From NCBI RefSeq assembly GCF_000439435.1, contig NC_021846.1, positions 806,001-870,000 of the forward strand: 64,000 bases of DNA. The letters are read 5' to 3'. This document shows, one piece after another, positions 1 to 12,357 of this stretch (positions are counted from its first letter, which is position 1; every line of letters starts with the position of its first letter). The translations under genes and the position numbers were made by a program. The notes below the pieces were generated by a model that made no database searches, was not told the DNA's origin, and saw nothing but the letters and a program-made list of their open reading frames with translations. This stretch comes from Spiroplasma taiwanense CT-1 (lineage in GTDB: Bacteria > Bacillota_I > Bacilli_A > Mycoplasmatales > Mycoplasmataceae).

Positions 1-105
1 AAAAGACATAAAAAATCCACGAGCTATTCCAAAAATAGTACAACCTATTATTACAGAAATTGCTATTAAATCAAATAGTCATCAAGGTCCAATATTAATT
101 AGCAT
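1..105 (-). CDS. CvpA-family membrane protein, N-terminal fragment
   Basis: The first 35 codons of a minus-strand gene that runs off the window edge. The start MLINIGPWWLFDLIA is followed by a hydrophobic segment and GIARGF, like the first helix and Gly-rich turn of CvpA (colicin V production) proteins. It uses TGA for both Trp residues. It diverges from rnhC; in Bacillus subtilis cvpA lies close to rnhC, which supports the call. An ATTATA at 133-138 is a TATAAT -10 in the right orientation. The family role is poorly defined. With only the N-terminus visible the identification is tentative. Confidence 0.5.
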
Positions 106-177
106 ATTTCACAAACCCTTCTACTAAAAATTATTATACCAATTTTATTAGTATGATACCTAATACTTATTTTACTT

Positions 178-183
178 TATAAT
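178..183 (+). promoter_or_regulatory. -10 box of rnhC
   Basis: A perfect TATAAT lies 23 bases before the preferred ATG of rnhC. The -35 position (about 155-160) holds no good match. The intergenic region with cvpA is under 100 bp and carries a TATAAT for each direction. Confidence 0.5.
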
Positions 184-206
184 TTATTAAAAGAACGGTG
201 GTTACT

Positions 207-1106
207 ATGAATAGCTTTAAAAACGTTGAAATTTCAATAATAAATACAATTATCAAAGATAATAAAAAATTTTTAATAAGTAAAAATAATAATGCTAATA
301 TAAGATATTTTTTTCGTTTAGAAGATAATACAGTTATAAATATTTATAATAATAAAACCATTTTATTTCAAGGAAAAAGTGCTAATTTACTAGCAAATAA
401 ATATAATTTATTAAAAGATAAAAATTTAATTAATAAAATAGTAAACAATAAAATTATAGAATTACCTAATATTGGTTGTGATGAAGTTGGTGTTGGTGAT
501 TTTTTTGGTCCTTTAGTTACTTGTGCTTGTTATTTGGACAAGGACTTTGAAAAAAATAACTTAAATTTAATAAATATGATAAAAGATTCAAAAACTATTT
601 CAAATGAAAAAATTGAAAAATTATTTTTTCAATTAAAAGATAAGGTTAAATTTAGTGTTTATATAATGAAAAATAAGGAATACAATGAAAAATATACTTT
701 TTATAAAAATACACATTTTTTAAAAGCAATCGCTCATAATAATTCACTAAAAAAAGTAATTGAGTTAAATAATGATTTAAAAACAGTGCCTATAATTATG
801 GATCAATTTGTTAATGAGAATAAATATTTTTATTATTTAGAAAAAGAAAAAGATATTGTTAAAAATATTTATTTTCAAACAAAAGCAGAGTCAAAATATT
901 TAGCTGTTGCTTGTGCAAGCATAATTGCAAGATATTTTTTTCTAAGTGAAATAGAAAACCTGCAAAACACTTATAAAATTAAACTTCCTTTAGGAGCTGG
1001 GAATAATGTTAAATTATTTGTACAAAAATATAAAAAAGAATTTAAAGTTGAATCTATTAATTTTATAAAATTGCATTTTAATGATGAAATTAAAAAAAAG
1101 ATTTAA
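207..1106 (+). CDS. rnhC: Ribonuclease HIII
   Basis: Cleaves the RNA strand of RNA-DNA hybrids in the cytoplasm. The catalytic region shows IGCDEVGVGDFFGPL (residues about 89-103 from the ATG), matching the DEVGxGxxxGP motif of type 2 RNases H. Further acidic candidates are in IIMDQF and in the AESKYLAVACASIIAR region. The first 85 residues form the N-terminal substrate-binding domain that separates HIII from HII. Length (299 aa) is normal. An upstream GTG at 198 could add three residues, but it lies inside the GGTGG that would serve as ribosome binding site, so ATG 207 is preferred. This is one of only two plus-strand genes in the window. The stop codon touches a terminator hairpin. Confidence 0.93.
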   Translation: MNSFKNVEISIINTIIKDNKKFLISKNNNANIRYFFRLEDNTVINIYNNKTILFQGKSANLLANKYNLLKDKNLINKIVNNKIIELPNIGCDEVGVGDFFGPLVTCACYLDKDFEKNNLNLINMIKDSKTISNEKIEKLFFQLKDKVKFSVYIMKNKEYNEKYTFYKNTHFLKAIAHNNSLKKVIELNNDLKTVPIIMDQFVNENKYFYYLEKEKDIVKNIYFQTKAESKYLAVACASIIARYFFLSEIENLQNTYKIKLPLGAGNNVKLFVQKYKKEFKVESINFIKLHFNDEIKKKI

Positions 1107-1121
1107 ATTAAATCTTTTTTT
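1093..1121. terminator. Bidirectional intrinsic terminator
   Basis: Two 12-base arms (1093-1104 and 1110-1121) are exact complements around a five-base loop, with A-runs outside on one strand and T-runs on the other. The hairpin sits between the convergent ends of rnhC and the dCMP deaminase gene and can serve both. Confidence 0.8.
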
Positions 1122-1591
1122 TAATCCATTATTTTTAGTTTAACTTCTTTTTTATTTTCATAAATAATTCCCGCATCATCAAGCATTCTTTTTGCAATTT
1201 TATTTTCAATTGTTCCATTATATTTATCATTAGAATATATTATTTTTTTTATACCTGATTGAATTATACTTTTTGTACATTCATTACAAGGAAATAAACT
1301 CGTATAAATAATACAATTTATAACTGATTCTTTTGAAGATAATATTGCATTTAATTCAGCATGTACTACATAAGGATATTTAGTATTTTCTAATTCGCCT
1401 TTTCTATTTCAAGGATAATTATCATCGCTTAATCCTCTTGGAAGACCATTATAACCTGTTGAAATAATTTGTTTTAAATCATTAACAATGACAGAACCAA
1501 CTTGAGTATCTGGATCTTTACTTCTCATTGCATTTAATTGAACCATTGCAAGAAAATATGTGTCTCAATCAATATAATTTTTTCTTTTCAT
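1121..1591 (-). CDS. dCMP deaminase (ComEB family)
   Basis: Zinc-dependent deaminase converting dCMP to dUMP, the substrate of thymidylate synthase. The zinc site is complete: HAE at residues 77-79 and PCNEC at 101-105. The early DPDTQVGSVIV motif and GYNGLPRG loop are typical. Length is 156 aa, normal for the family. TGA codes for Trp9 and Trp61. It is the last gene of a long minus-strand cluster: its ATG lies four bases from the stop of the rhomboid-like gene and it ends in the bidirectional terminator. Together with the dUTPase-like gene at 63.1 kb it belongs to the dUMP supply route. Confidence 0.93.
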
Positions 1592-1594
1592 ATT

Positions 1595-2938
1595 TTATAA
1601 CCCACTATGTAAAGTGCCACTAGTATCATATCACCAGTATCAACCGTTTAAATTAAATAGTTTATTTGCACCTTCAATTGAAATATAACCTTTTTGTTTA
1701 TATAAACTAATTGCATTTAATGAATAAATATCATGTGCTGAAGAAAATGATGGTATAAAAGTAAATGTAAATGCTGCCAAAATACATGCTGCTAATATAA
1801 AAATTGGTAAAATAAATAATTTATCTCTACTATTTTTTCAATCATATGTTAAAAGTACAGTAATACTTGTACTAATTGCAGCAGAAGCAATTATTAAGAT
1901 GTATTGAAAGTATGAAGAAGTAAATAGTGGATAAATTACAAGCATAATGATTGGAATAACTAATCTATTTTTTGAGAACAATTGGATTGCTTCTCTTTTT
2001 TTAGATCAAGTTGTAACACCCAAAATACCAACAATACTTGCTAAGAATCCAAGACTACCAGAATAAATATAAGTTTCAGAAACAGAACTTGTTGATACAA
2101 AAAAACCTGCTAATGGATATGTAATAAATACTGCTGCAGCAAATTTAATTGAGCCAACAAGTCCCTCAGTATATCGAGATAGTTTAATTGCCATTCCTGA
2201 AATAAAGAAAATTTGAATTAAAGCAAAAATTATTCCACCAGAATTTGTTGTAAACCCATAAGTAAAAACTCTTCACCATTGTTGACCATTAATTGTTAAA
2301 TTTCTATTTGTTCCACCAAAAAATAAATCAACAACATAACCATTTATTGATGAATTTGAAAAAAACATAAAAGATAAAATAACTGTAACAATTGGCATAA
2401 TTATAAAAATTAATGAAAGAACTATTGAAATATTACTATGACGATTCATTCTTGCTACTGCATTTTTTAACTTAAGATTTGAAGATTTTGAAGGATTTGT
2501 TAACATTTCAATAACTTCTTCTGTTGAAATATTTTCAATTCCGTCTTCGTCCTCTTCTTTTAATTGATTTTTAAATCTTTTTTCTAATGAATTAATTTTT
2601 GGAAAAATTTTAACTAACCTTTTCATAGCTAATTCAACTGAGTCAACTATAACCAATTTCCCTTCAAATTCCAATTCAATTTTATCTGAAGTAATTGCAA
2701 TATTCAAAATTTGAATTTTTTGTCTTTTTGCTTCTTTTAGTTCTTCTTTCAATTGTTCAAGATTTTTATCTGAACTAACAGGTGATCCAATAGTAATTCT
2801 AATTATTTTGTACTGATTTTTTTTATTTACTAAATAAGAAACATAATCAGAGCTAAATTTCTCAACTGCTTTATATTTTTCAACTTTAACAAAATAATTA
2901 ACTAAATTAAGTTTAAGTTCATTAAAATTTGTTTTCAT
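1595..2938 (-). CDS. Rhomboid-like membrane protein, catalytic serine lost
   Basis: 447 aa read through several TGA codons. Residues 1-170 form a soluble domain resembling the cytosolic N-terminus of GluP/YqgP-type rhomboids (YFVKVEKYKAVEKF, then alternating strands and helices). A polytopic membrane domain of six or more helices follows. The loop-1 signature NGQQWWRVFTYGFTT corresponds to the rhomboid EWWRLFT element, and TEG follows the second helix. Where proteases have GxSG this protein reads SGSLGFL, with Leu at the catalytic serine position. The conserved HxxxN of the second helix is absent and no His was found in the last helices. I infer a pseudoprotease that may bind or retain membrane proteins. 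It lies between rluD and dCMP deaminase. Confidence 0.6.
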
Positions 2939-2955
2939 ATTTTATACACCTATCT

Positions 2956-3864
2956 TTATAACTCTTTTATTTTATCATTAAATTCCTTTGGTAATTCACA
3001 TATTAATTCTAATTTTTTATTTGTAATAGGATGATTAAATTCAAGCTTGTAAGCATGCAAATATTGACCAAATTCTAACTTTTGATCTTCTCTATAGGAA
3101 TAAAGATAATCTCCTAAAACTGGATGTTTAATGTAATTCATATGAACTCTAATTTGATGTGTTCTTCCTGTTTCAATAACACAGCTAATTAAAGTATGTT
3201 TTTCAAATCTTTGAATTACCTTAAAATTAGTTTTGGCATGTTTTGAATTAATGTCTGTTACGGTCATTTTTTTTCTATCAGTTTTGTGCCTACCAATTGG
3301 TGCATCAATTAATCCTGCATTTGGTTCAATTACTCCATGTACAATTGCATAATACTCTTTGTGAATTTCATTTTTTGATAACATATCTGTTAGTTTTTTA
3401 TGTGCATTATCATTTTTTGCAACAATCATTATTCCTGTTGTCATTTTATCCAATCTATGAACAATTCCAGGTCTTAAAACTCCACCAATTGAAGATAGAT
3501 CCTTAATTTTATAAAGTAAAGCATTAACTAATGTTCCTGAAGGATTTCCAGCAGCTGGATGAACTACTAAATTATTAGGTTTATTTAAAACTAAAATATC
3601 ATTATCCTGATATAAAATTTCAAAATCAATATTTTCTGGTTTAGCACTCATTTCTTCAGGTTCATTAATATTTATTGTAATGATATCTCCAACTAAAAGA
3701 TTATATTTTGAAGTTGTAAAAGTATTATTTATTAAAATTTCTCCTGAATCAATCATTTTTTGAATATAACTTCTTGAAAAATTATATTCCTGTTTTAAAT
3801 AATTTGTGAGATATTTATCTAATCTTTCTGAATCATAATCAATCTTTATTTCTATATGATTCAT
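2956..3864 (-). CDS. rluD: 23S rRNA pseudouridine synthase, RluD family
   Basis: Converts specific uridines of large-subunit rRNA to pseudouridine. Residues 1-65 form an S4 RNA-binding domain (RLDKYLT, SRSYIQKMIDSGEILIN). The synthase domain carries HRLDKMTTG with catalytic Asp139, preceded by VLNKPNNLVVHPA and followed by ETGRTHQIRVH. Length is 302 aa, normal. Its start codon overlaps the lspA stop (TAATG), so the two are translationally coupled. The lspA-rluD pair is a conserved order in Firmicutes and mollicutes. Confidence 0.95.
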   Translation of the reverse strand: MNHIEIKIDYDSERLDKYLTNYLKQEYNFSRSYIQKMIDSGEILINNTFTTSKYNLLVGDIITININEPEEMSAKPENIDFEILYQDNDILVLNKPNNLVVHPAAGNPSGTLVNALLYKIKDLSSIGGVLRPGIVHRLDKMTTGIMIVAKNDNAHKKLTDMLSKNEIHKEYYAIVHGVIEPNAGLIDAPIGRHKTDRKKMTVTDINSKHAKTNFKVIQRFEKHTLISCVIETGRTHQIRVHMNYIKHPVLGDYLYSYREDQKLEFGQYLHAYKLEFNHPITNKKLELICELPKEFNDKIKEL

Positions 3865-4610
3865 TAATTATTCTCCTTTTTTTCATTTTTTCATTTCATA
3901 TTAAAACTTTTCATTTTTTGAATATATTCTTTGTAAGAAATTTTATTTTCTGAGTCTTTTTTATAAAAAGTTGATCAATATATTTCAAAAGTAAGTAATT
4001 TTTGTGATTGAACATCATTGTATATTTCAAAAAGTTTTTCATTCTTTTTTAATTTTAATTCATAAATTTCACAATATAAATAAATAATTAAAGCAATAAT
4101 AATTAATATTACCGAGATTGTAACTCAAGCATCAGCTAAATTAAAAATATAACTATCTGATCCTAAAAAACTAAAATCGAATTTTAAAAAATCAACAACA
4201 CCACCATAAATTCCATTTTCTGTTGGAGGTGCTCAAATTCTAGCAATTAAATTTCCAAGGCTTCCTGCTAACATAAAATTTATACCTAGTATTCATCATT
4301 TGTCTTTAACAAAAATAAAAGCAACTATTATAAATAAACTCACAAATATTGCAATAGAAATAGCCAATGTTGGTAAATCTGCATTTATCCCATAAGCTGC
4401 GCCAGGATTAATTGTATACTCAAAATTAATTAATCCTGAAATAAATTCTTTATCATCACCCAAATTCATTGTTGAAGTAACTATTCCTTTGCTCAATCAG
4501 TCTAAAAAAAGTAAAAAAAGTATGATTGGTAAACATCATACTAATTTGTACTTTAAGATATAATTATAGTTTTTTAAAGTTCCCTTTAAATTAAAAAAGA
4601 ATTCTTTCAT
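3864..4610 (-). CDS. lspA: Lipoprotein signal peptidase (signal peptidase II)
   Basis: Membrane aspartyl protease that cleaves prolipoproteins before the lipidated cysteine. The two catalytic aspartates are visible as VVDF (Asp140) and FNLADAW (Asp160); GNLIAR (119-124) and NPGAAYG (69-75) are also family motifs. Four membrane helices are present. It is 248 aa, longer than the usual 150-170, because of a 20-30 residue cytoplasmic N-terminus and a charged C-terminal tail of about 65 residues. The protein is needed for the Opp-binding and other lipoproteins encoded in this window. It starts 12 bases after the ileS stop and overlaps rluD by one base. Confidence 0.93.
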
Positions 4611-4621
4611 TATTTCACTTC

Positions 4622-7327
<2,706 letters not shown>

Positions 7328-7351
7328 TTTTTAAATTCCCTTCTTAAAAAT

Positions 7352-7545
7352 AAAACACTCCTAAATATAGGAGCGTTTAACCGCGGTACCATCCTATTTA
7401 TATAATCAAAAAATGATTATATATCTTTTAATAGATTTATACGCAATCCTAACGAGGAGTTCTAATCAGTGTAAAACCTTTCTTCTCCTAATAAAATGAG
7501 TGATAAGCTTAAAAACTCCTTGTTAATTCACACCAAACATTAACT
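7352..7545 (-). promoter_or_regulatory. T-box leader of ileS
   Basis: On the minus strand the conserved T-box AGGATGGTACCGCGG lies at 7381-7395. It is followed by a terminator hairpin (7353-7378, arms around ATATTTA) and a T-run, 25 bases before ileS. Upstream, AAGGAGTTTTTAAG (7508-7521) and AGAACTCCT (7455-7463) can pair as the base of stem I. The triplet beside the 3' arm is ATT (7464-7466), an isoleucine codon in the specifier position. Uncharged tRNA-Ile is expected to stabilise the antiterminator and allow ileS-lspA-rluD transcription. The 5' limit is approximate. Confidence 0.87.
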
Positions 7546-7561
7546 CTCTGAAAAGTGTTTT

Positions 7562-9060
7562 TTAAACTTGTGTCTCATTATTTTCTTCTTTTATTAATTC
7601 ATCAACCAAAGTTGAGAAATAATCACTGTAATTAAATTTTAAAGTTTCAGAATTAATTGGAAACTCATTTGAAATAACTTGATCAATATTTATTGCAAAG
7701 TTGTTTAAGCCAACAAAATTTTTTAATTTACTTTGATCAACATCTTCTTTTAACTGATCTAGTGCTTTTTTATATTTGTTGGTTCGTTAGTTTCACTATT
7801 TATATCTTCTACTGTTCCTGCAATTGCACCATATTTATCTGCTAAACCAATTCTTACAGGTTTATTTACAAGTGAATAATAACCTGATCCATTATTTCAA
7901 GACAAATCAATTAAACTTCTAATTATTAAATAAAAATATTCAGGTTCTTGAGCACCTAGAGCAGAATATATTATTTCACCCTTTTTTAAATTAACATTTT
8001 TACTTGTAATTGTTTCCTTTGCAATAATGCTATATTTAGTTCTAAATATATTTGTAATTAATACATTTATATCTTCATACCATCCTTGTAATGATTCAAT
8101 AAAAGGAATATAACTTGCAGAATTTCTTTCATAATCTTTTAAAAATAAATATTGTAATTTTGGAGATAATGTTAGATAAAAATTTTTATTTTCTAATCAC
8201 TTTTCAATCATTACTTCTCTAATAGCTTGAGAAATAGTTTCTTGGCTTTCTCTATTATATAAAGTTTGACCAGAAATTGCTAAATCAATTCCATCTAAAT
8301 TTAAAGTATCTATTTTTTCTTTTAAAGAAATTTTTAAATCATTTTTTTGGTCTCATGAAAAAAGCATTCTATCTCCTGTTGCGCCACCAAAAAAAGCTAT
8401 GTATTTTTTTTGATCAATATTTTTATTTCTAGTATTTAAATAATCAATATTTTCCTTAGTTAATCACAAATCAAGATTTGTATCATAATTTTTAGTTGAT
8501 AATAAATAAGCTAAATTAATAATTGAGTAGCTTGAATCTTTTAAATTTACTAGTAATGTATCTTCTGCAGATAAAGTTTTTGATTCAATTTTAGTTTCTC
8601 ATTGATACCAATAACCTGATATATTATGCTCAGTATATTCAATTGGTGATTTTGCCTTTATAATATCTGAAACTTTTGCTTTAAAAGTAATTGTTTGATT
8701 TCTTTTAACTATTTTTGAATTTAAATTTGATGAAATTTTTGCAGTATATTGCATTATTTCATCTTCTCTTGGTTGAATTGTAGAATTTAGTAAAGTTATT
8801 GAAGAAAAATCAAAATAAATATTTACAAGTTTTTCAATATCACTTTCATTTTCTATACTAATTTTATTAATTTCTGCAAGTTTTTTAATAATGTATTTTT
8901 GATTAATTATTTCATCATCATTAACTTCAAAATTTCCTAAATCTCATTTTCAATTTAAAGATGAGAGATCTAATATTGTGTTATCAGAACAAGCAATTAC
9001 AGATGTTGTTGAAGTTGCTACTAAACTTGTTACTGCCAATAAACTAAGTAGTTTTTTCAT
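7562..9060 (-). pseudogene. Lipoprotein gene with a one-base frameshift
   Basis: The N-terminus is a lipoprotein signal peptide (MKKLLSLLAVTSLVAT, lipobox VIAC), so the product would be anchored on the outer face of the membrane. The rest is hydrophilic with no recognised domain. Translation in the first frame gives 433 aa and stops at a TAG at 7759-7761. The -1 frame resumes coding-like sequence (YKKALDQLKEDVD) for about 65 more codons to a TAA at 7562-7564. Loss of one A from the A-run near 7776-7782 explains this. The near-complete first frame could still give a working protein lacking its tail, and a sequencing error is also possible. Confidence 0.7.
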
Positions 9061-9110
9061 TTTAAAATCTCTCCCATATATAAAATTATTATACAATAAA
9101 ACAATTAGTT

Positions 9111-9461
9111 TTATGAAGTAGTATCTTTATAAATTTTATCAACAATTTTTTTTATTAATTCTTTTAATTCATCTATTTCATCTGTAAGAAAATAATTATT
9201 TTTTTCAATAAATTCATCAACATATTTTTCAAAATTATTTTTATCTTTTTGGATTAAATAAAGAGTTTCTGAAATACTTTTTTTAAAATCATGTGTAAAG
9301 GTTACTGCTTTAAAGATGATTTTTTCTGCATTTTGTCTTGCAATATCATAAACTTCTTTTGTTTTTTTAATACCTGCTTCTGTATATTCTTCTTTTTTAT
9401 AATAATTCTCTAATTCTTTTTCTAATTTTTTTATTTTCATTTGTAATTCATTTTTTTCCAT
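9111..9461 (-). CDS. Small coiled-coil protein of unknown function
   Basis: 116 aa, highly charged, predicted almost entirely helical, with a heptad-like start (LQMKIKKLEKELENYY). The segment KKTKEVYDIARQNAEKII loosely resembles the coiled coils of DivIVA-like proteins, but without the family's N-terminal motif, so no name is given. Its ATG overlaps the stop of the RpiR-type regulator by one base (TAATG), indicating translational coupling. It could be a partner of the regulator or part of the neighbouring exporter locus. Confidence 0.7.
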   Translation of the reverse strand: MEKNELQMKIKKLEKELENYYKKEEYTEAGIKKTKEVYDIARQNAEKIIFKAVTFTHDFKKSISETLYLIQKDKNNFEKYVDEFIEKNNYFLTDEIDELKELIKKIVDKIYKDTTS

Positions 9462-10318
9462 TATAAATGTCCTTCAAAATTCCAATTTAAAGAAATTTCT
9501 GCAGTTTTTGCAAATTTTTCCTTAAATTCGTCATTTAAACTAACTATTATATTAAAAATTAAGTCAAAAATAATCATCTCTCCAGGAACTGAAGAAATTG
9601 ATGGATATTTTATCTTATCATCTTTAATAGTTTGAGTTTCTATTATATAAATTTCTTTAATATTAACTTCTGGCTCTAATTGTTTTTTTGTTACTTCAAT
9701 ATCAGCAGTCAATATTAAAATAGGTATTTTTTTTGAGTATGTTCACTTAATTGATTCAATAATTTCTTTTGTTCAACCAGTTCTTGTAATAAAAATTGCA
9801 AAATCATTTTCATCAAAAAATATAACTCTTTGAGCATAAGTATGAATATTAGATACTCCTTGAGCTGGGATATCAATTCTTCCTAAGTTAAAAACAAATG
9901 AATTTGCACTAGTTTGTTGTTGCTCTAAACCAAAAATAATTATACGATTTGATATATACATTCTTCTTGAAATATCTTCAATTGTTTTATAATGAATATT
10001 ACTTAAAGTTTCATTAATTGTATAAAGTGCAGCACCTCTAACATTATGAACAATTTGTTCAATTGTTTTATCATCACCCAATTGATAATAATCACTTTCT
10101 AATCTTGATTTTTCATAAACAAACATTTGAATTGATTTAAAAGATTTAAATCCCAATTTTTGACAAACTCGCGTCATTGTTGAAGGACTAACATTACTTT
10201 CTTTTGAGACTTCTTGAATTGAATGAGTACAAAAAAAAGTCGGATCATTATTGATTAAATTTAAAATTGATTCTTCAGTTGCATTTAACTCTGTTTTATC
10301 TAAATCTATAATTTTCAT
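9461..10318 (-). CDS. MurR/RpiR-family transcriptional regulator
   Basis: 285 aa with two TGA-coded Trp residues near 177-189. Residues 1-80 form the RpiR helix-turn-helix domain (VSKESNVSPSTMTRVCQKLGFKSF). Residues 110-260 correspond to a sugar isomerase (SIS) fold, starting RIIIFGLEQQQTSAN. In typical members this first loop is Gly/Ser-rich (GxGxS) and the second reads SxSGxT; here they are GLEQQQT and TRTGWT, so the sugar-phosphate site looks altered. The gene follows the two ABC-2 permeases by 10 bp and is coupled to the coiled-coil gene. It may regulate this exporter locus or distant sugar genes. Confidence 0.85.
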
Positions 10319-10328
10319 AAATTTCTCC

Positions 10329-11357
10329 TTATCTATTTTTACCCTTTTTATGCTTTAAATTTTTAAAATTGCTATAACCTTCATTATTTTTAATATAATT
10401 ACTATCAAAACCTAATTGAGTTAGATGTTGACTTCTTAAATTATTTAATTCTTCAATATTAGTACACCTTTTGATATCTCTAATATATTTTGAAGATAAT
10501 TTCAAAACAATATTTGCACCATAACCATCTTTTTTTCTTCTTTGCACGTTAATAATTATAAATGTAATTAGTAAAATTGAAAGTATTAGAATAAAAGAAA
10601 ATGTAATTAAATAAGGAATTAATAAATTTTCTCTTAATTTAAAATCTACTTTATATTGTCCATTATTCTTTCCAAGGTAATTTAAATTTGTTGCATCAAC
10701 TCAACCAGCCTGCATAACATTCATCATATATCTTTGAGGAACAAAATATAAGACAAAATTTAATCAAGGAGCATTACCTGCAATTGTTTCATAAGGAAAT
10801 GCACAACCTAGTAAATTATATGAAATCAAATATATTAAACTTGCAATAATATTTCCTCAAGTTTGATTTTTACAAAATACATAAATTGAGTAACTTATTA
10901 AAACTGATAAAATTCAAAGTAAAAATGCTCCTGTTAAAAACATAGTCCAATTAACATGTTCAAACATATTCCTTTGTTCTTTAAAAAAGATTATTATTAT
11001 TGTTAACATTAACATAAGAATTAAAGCATTTATTGTAAATGATGCCAAGATATTTGCAAAAGGCCTTAAAAAACCATTCATACCTGTAAATTTCATTCTT
11101 TGACTAAAACCAACAGTTCTGTTCATATTAACATTTCTATAGAAAGTATGAACACCATTTCGTGCTATTAAAGTCCCAATTGCACTTGCAAAAATAAATG
11201 GGTCATCACTTTTAAAAAGTAATCAAATTATTAAAATAAAAAGTATTAAAAAAACTCCTAAAAACATATTTAAAGGTGAATAAAGAAAGGATTTTATTGA
11301 CAAAATATATAAATTATAAAAAATCTTTAAATTTAATTTGAATTTTGTTTTTGTCAT
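10329..11357 (-). CDS. ABC-2 type exporter permease (second copy)
   Basis: 342 aa with six predicted membrane helices and a cytoplasmic C-terminal tail. The motif NRTVGFSQRMKFTGMNGF followed by FVPQRYMMNVMQAGW is typical of ABC-2 permeases, with the PQRYMMN stretch near the fifth and sixth helices. The upstream gene is a paralogue: it shares FPQRYVLNIMDSGW and a C-terminal helix with a similar TxxELxxxxxxW/H pattern. Both tails are rich in Lys. It sits three bases after the upstream permease and 10 before the regulator. It probably pairs with that paralogue as a heterodimeric membrane unit driven by the ATPase at 12.4-13.6 kb. The substrate is unknown. Confidence 0.85.
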
Positions 11358-11360
11358 TCT

Positions 11361-12344
11361 TTATTCTCCTTTTTTTATTTTCTTAATTTTTATTTTCTTA
11401 ATTCTTAATTTTTTCATTTTTTCATTTTTTGGTAATAATGAATTTCATATTTTCATTGCTTCTTCAAGTTCACTAATAGTTGAAGCTCTTTTTATTGAAT
11501 AAATAATTGCTAAGTGTTTTTTTGTATTTGAATATCTTTTGTATTTTTTGTTTTCATATTCAAATTTCCTTCTAAAAATAAATATCAAAATAATTAAAAA
11601 AACTAAAATTAAAATAAAGCTTACAACATAAGGAATTCAAAAATTTCCATTATAACCAAAGGATTCATTTTGCATATAAAAATCATTAATTCAACCTGAA
11701 TCCATAATATTTAAAACATATCTTTGTGGAAAAAGAAAACTGATTATTATAATAGTTTGAGAGCTTGACAATGTACTGTATGGAATACCCAAACCAAGTA
11801 AGTAAACAGAACCAAAATAATAGATATTTCCATAAACTGCTGCTATTTCATATTTTTTTATTGTAAATGCTAAAATGAAGGCAATTAAATTTGACATTAA
11901 AAGCAATAAAATAAAGCCAAGAAAAAATGAAAATCAATTAACACTTTGTATAGATTGTCTTTGTTCTGGAAATAACATAGATAAACCAACTAAAAATAAA
12001 GTGACACAAGAATTCATAATTTGATTGAATAATATCATTGTTCCAAAAATAAATGTTTTTGATATCTTTGTATTAAAAAGCCTTTCAAAAAATAAAGTTG
12101 ATTTAAAATCATGAAGAGTTTTATGAAAATTAAATAAACAATTTCTTATTCCACTAATACCAATAGCACTAGCAAGAACGAATTCATCATAAGTCATTGA
12201 ACCAGAATTTTTGAATGCTAATCACACAACTAAAGTAATTGTTGTAATTACTCAACCAGAAAAAATATTAAAGCTATCTTTTTTATAATTATCTCATTGA
12301 ATTTTTCAAATAGATTTAAAAATACTTCATCTTGATTGTTGCAT
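11361..12344 (-). CDS. ABC-2 type exporter permease (first copy)
   Basis: 327 aa. A first helix (GWVITTITLVVWLAF) is followed by an amphipathic segment (FFERLFNTKIS) and five more hydrophobic stretches, ending in a Lys-rich tail. It has the same plan as the next gene, with which it shares the FPQRYVLNIMDSGW motif, so the two are old duplicates. The start ATG gives MQQSRWSIF, 13 bases after the ATPase stop. It is likely half of a heterodimeric exporter. No substrate can be inferred from the sequence. Confidence 0.83.
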
Positions 12345-12357
12345 AATTCATTCTCCA

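Noticed and set aside
1595-2938. Two separate genes (2006-2194 and 2273-2938)
   Set aside because: Standard-code stops here are TGA codons. Reading TGA as Trp gives one continuous protein. The same applies to all Opp genes, IleS, PheS, PheT, GapN and others.
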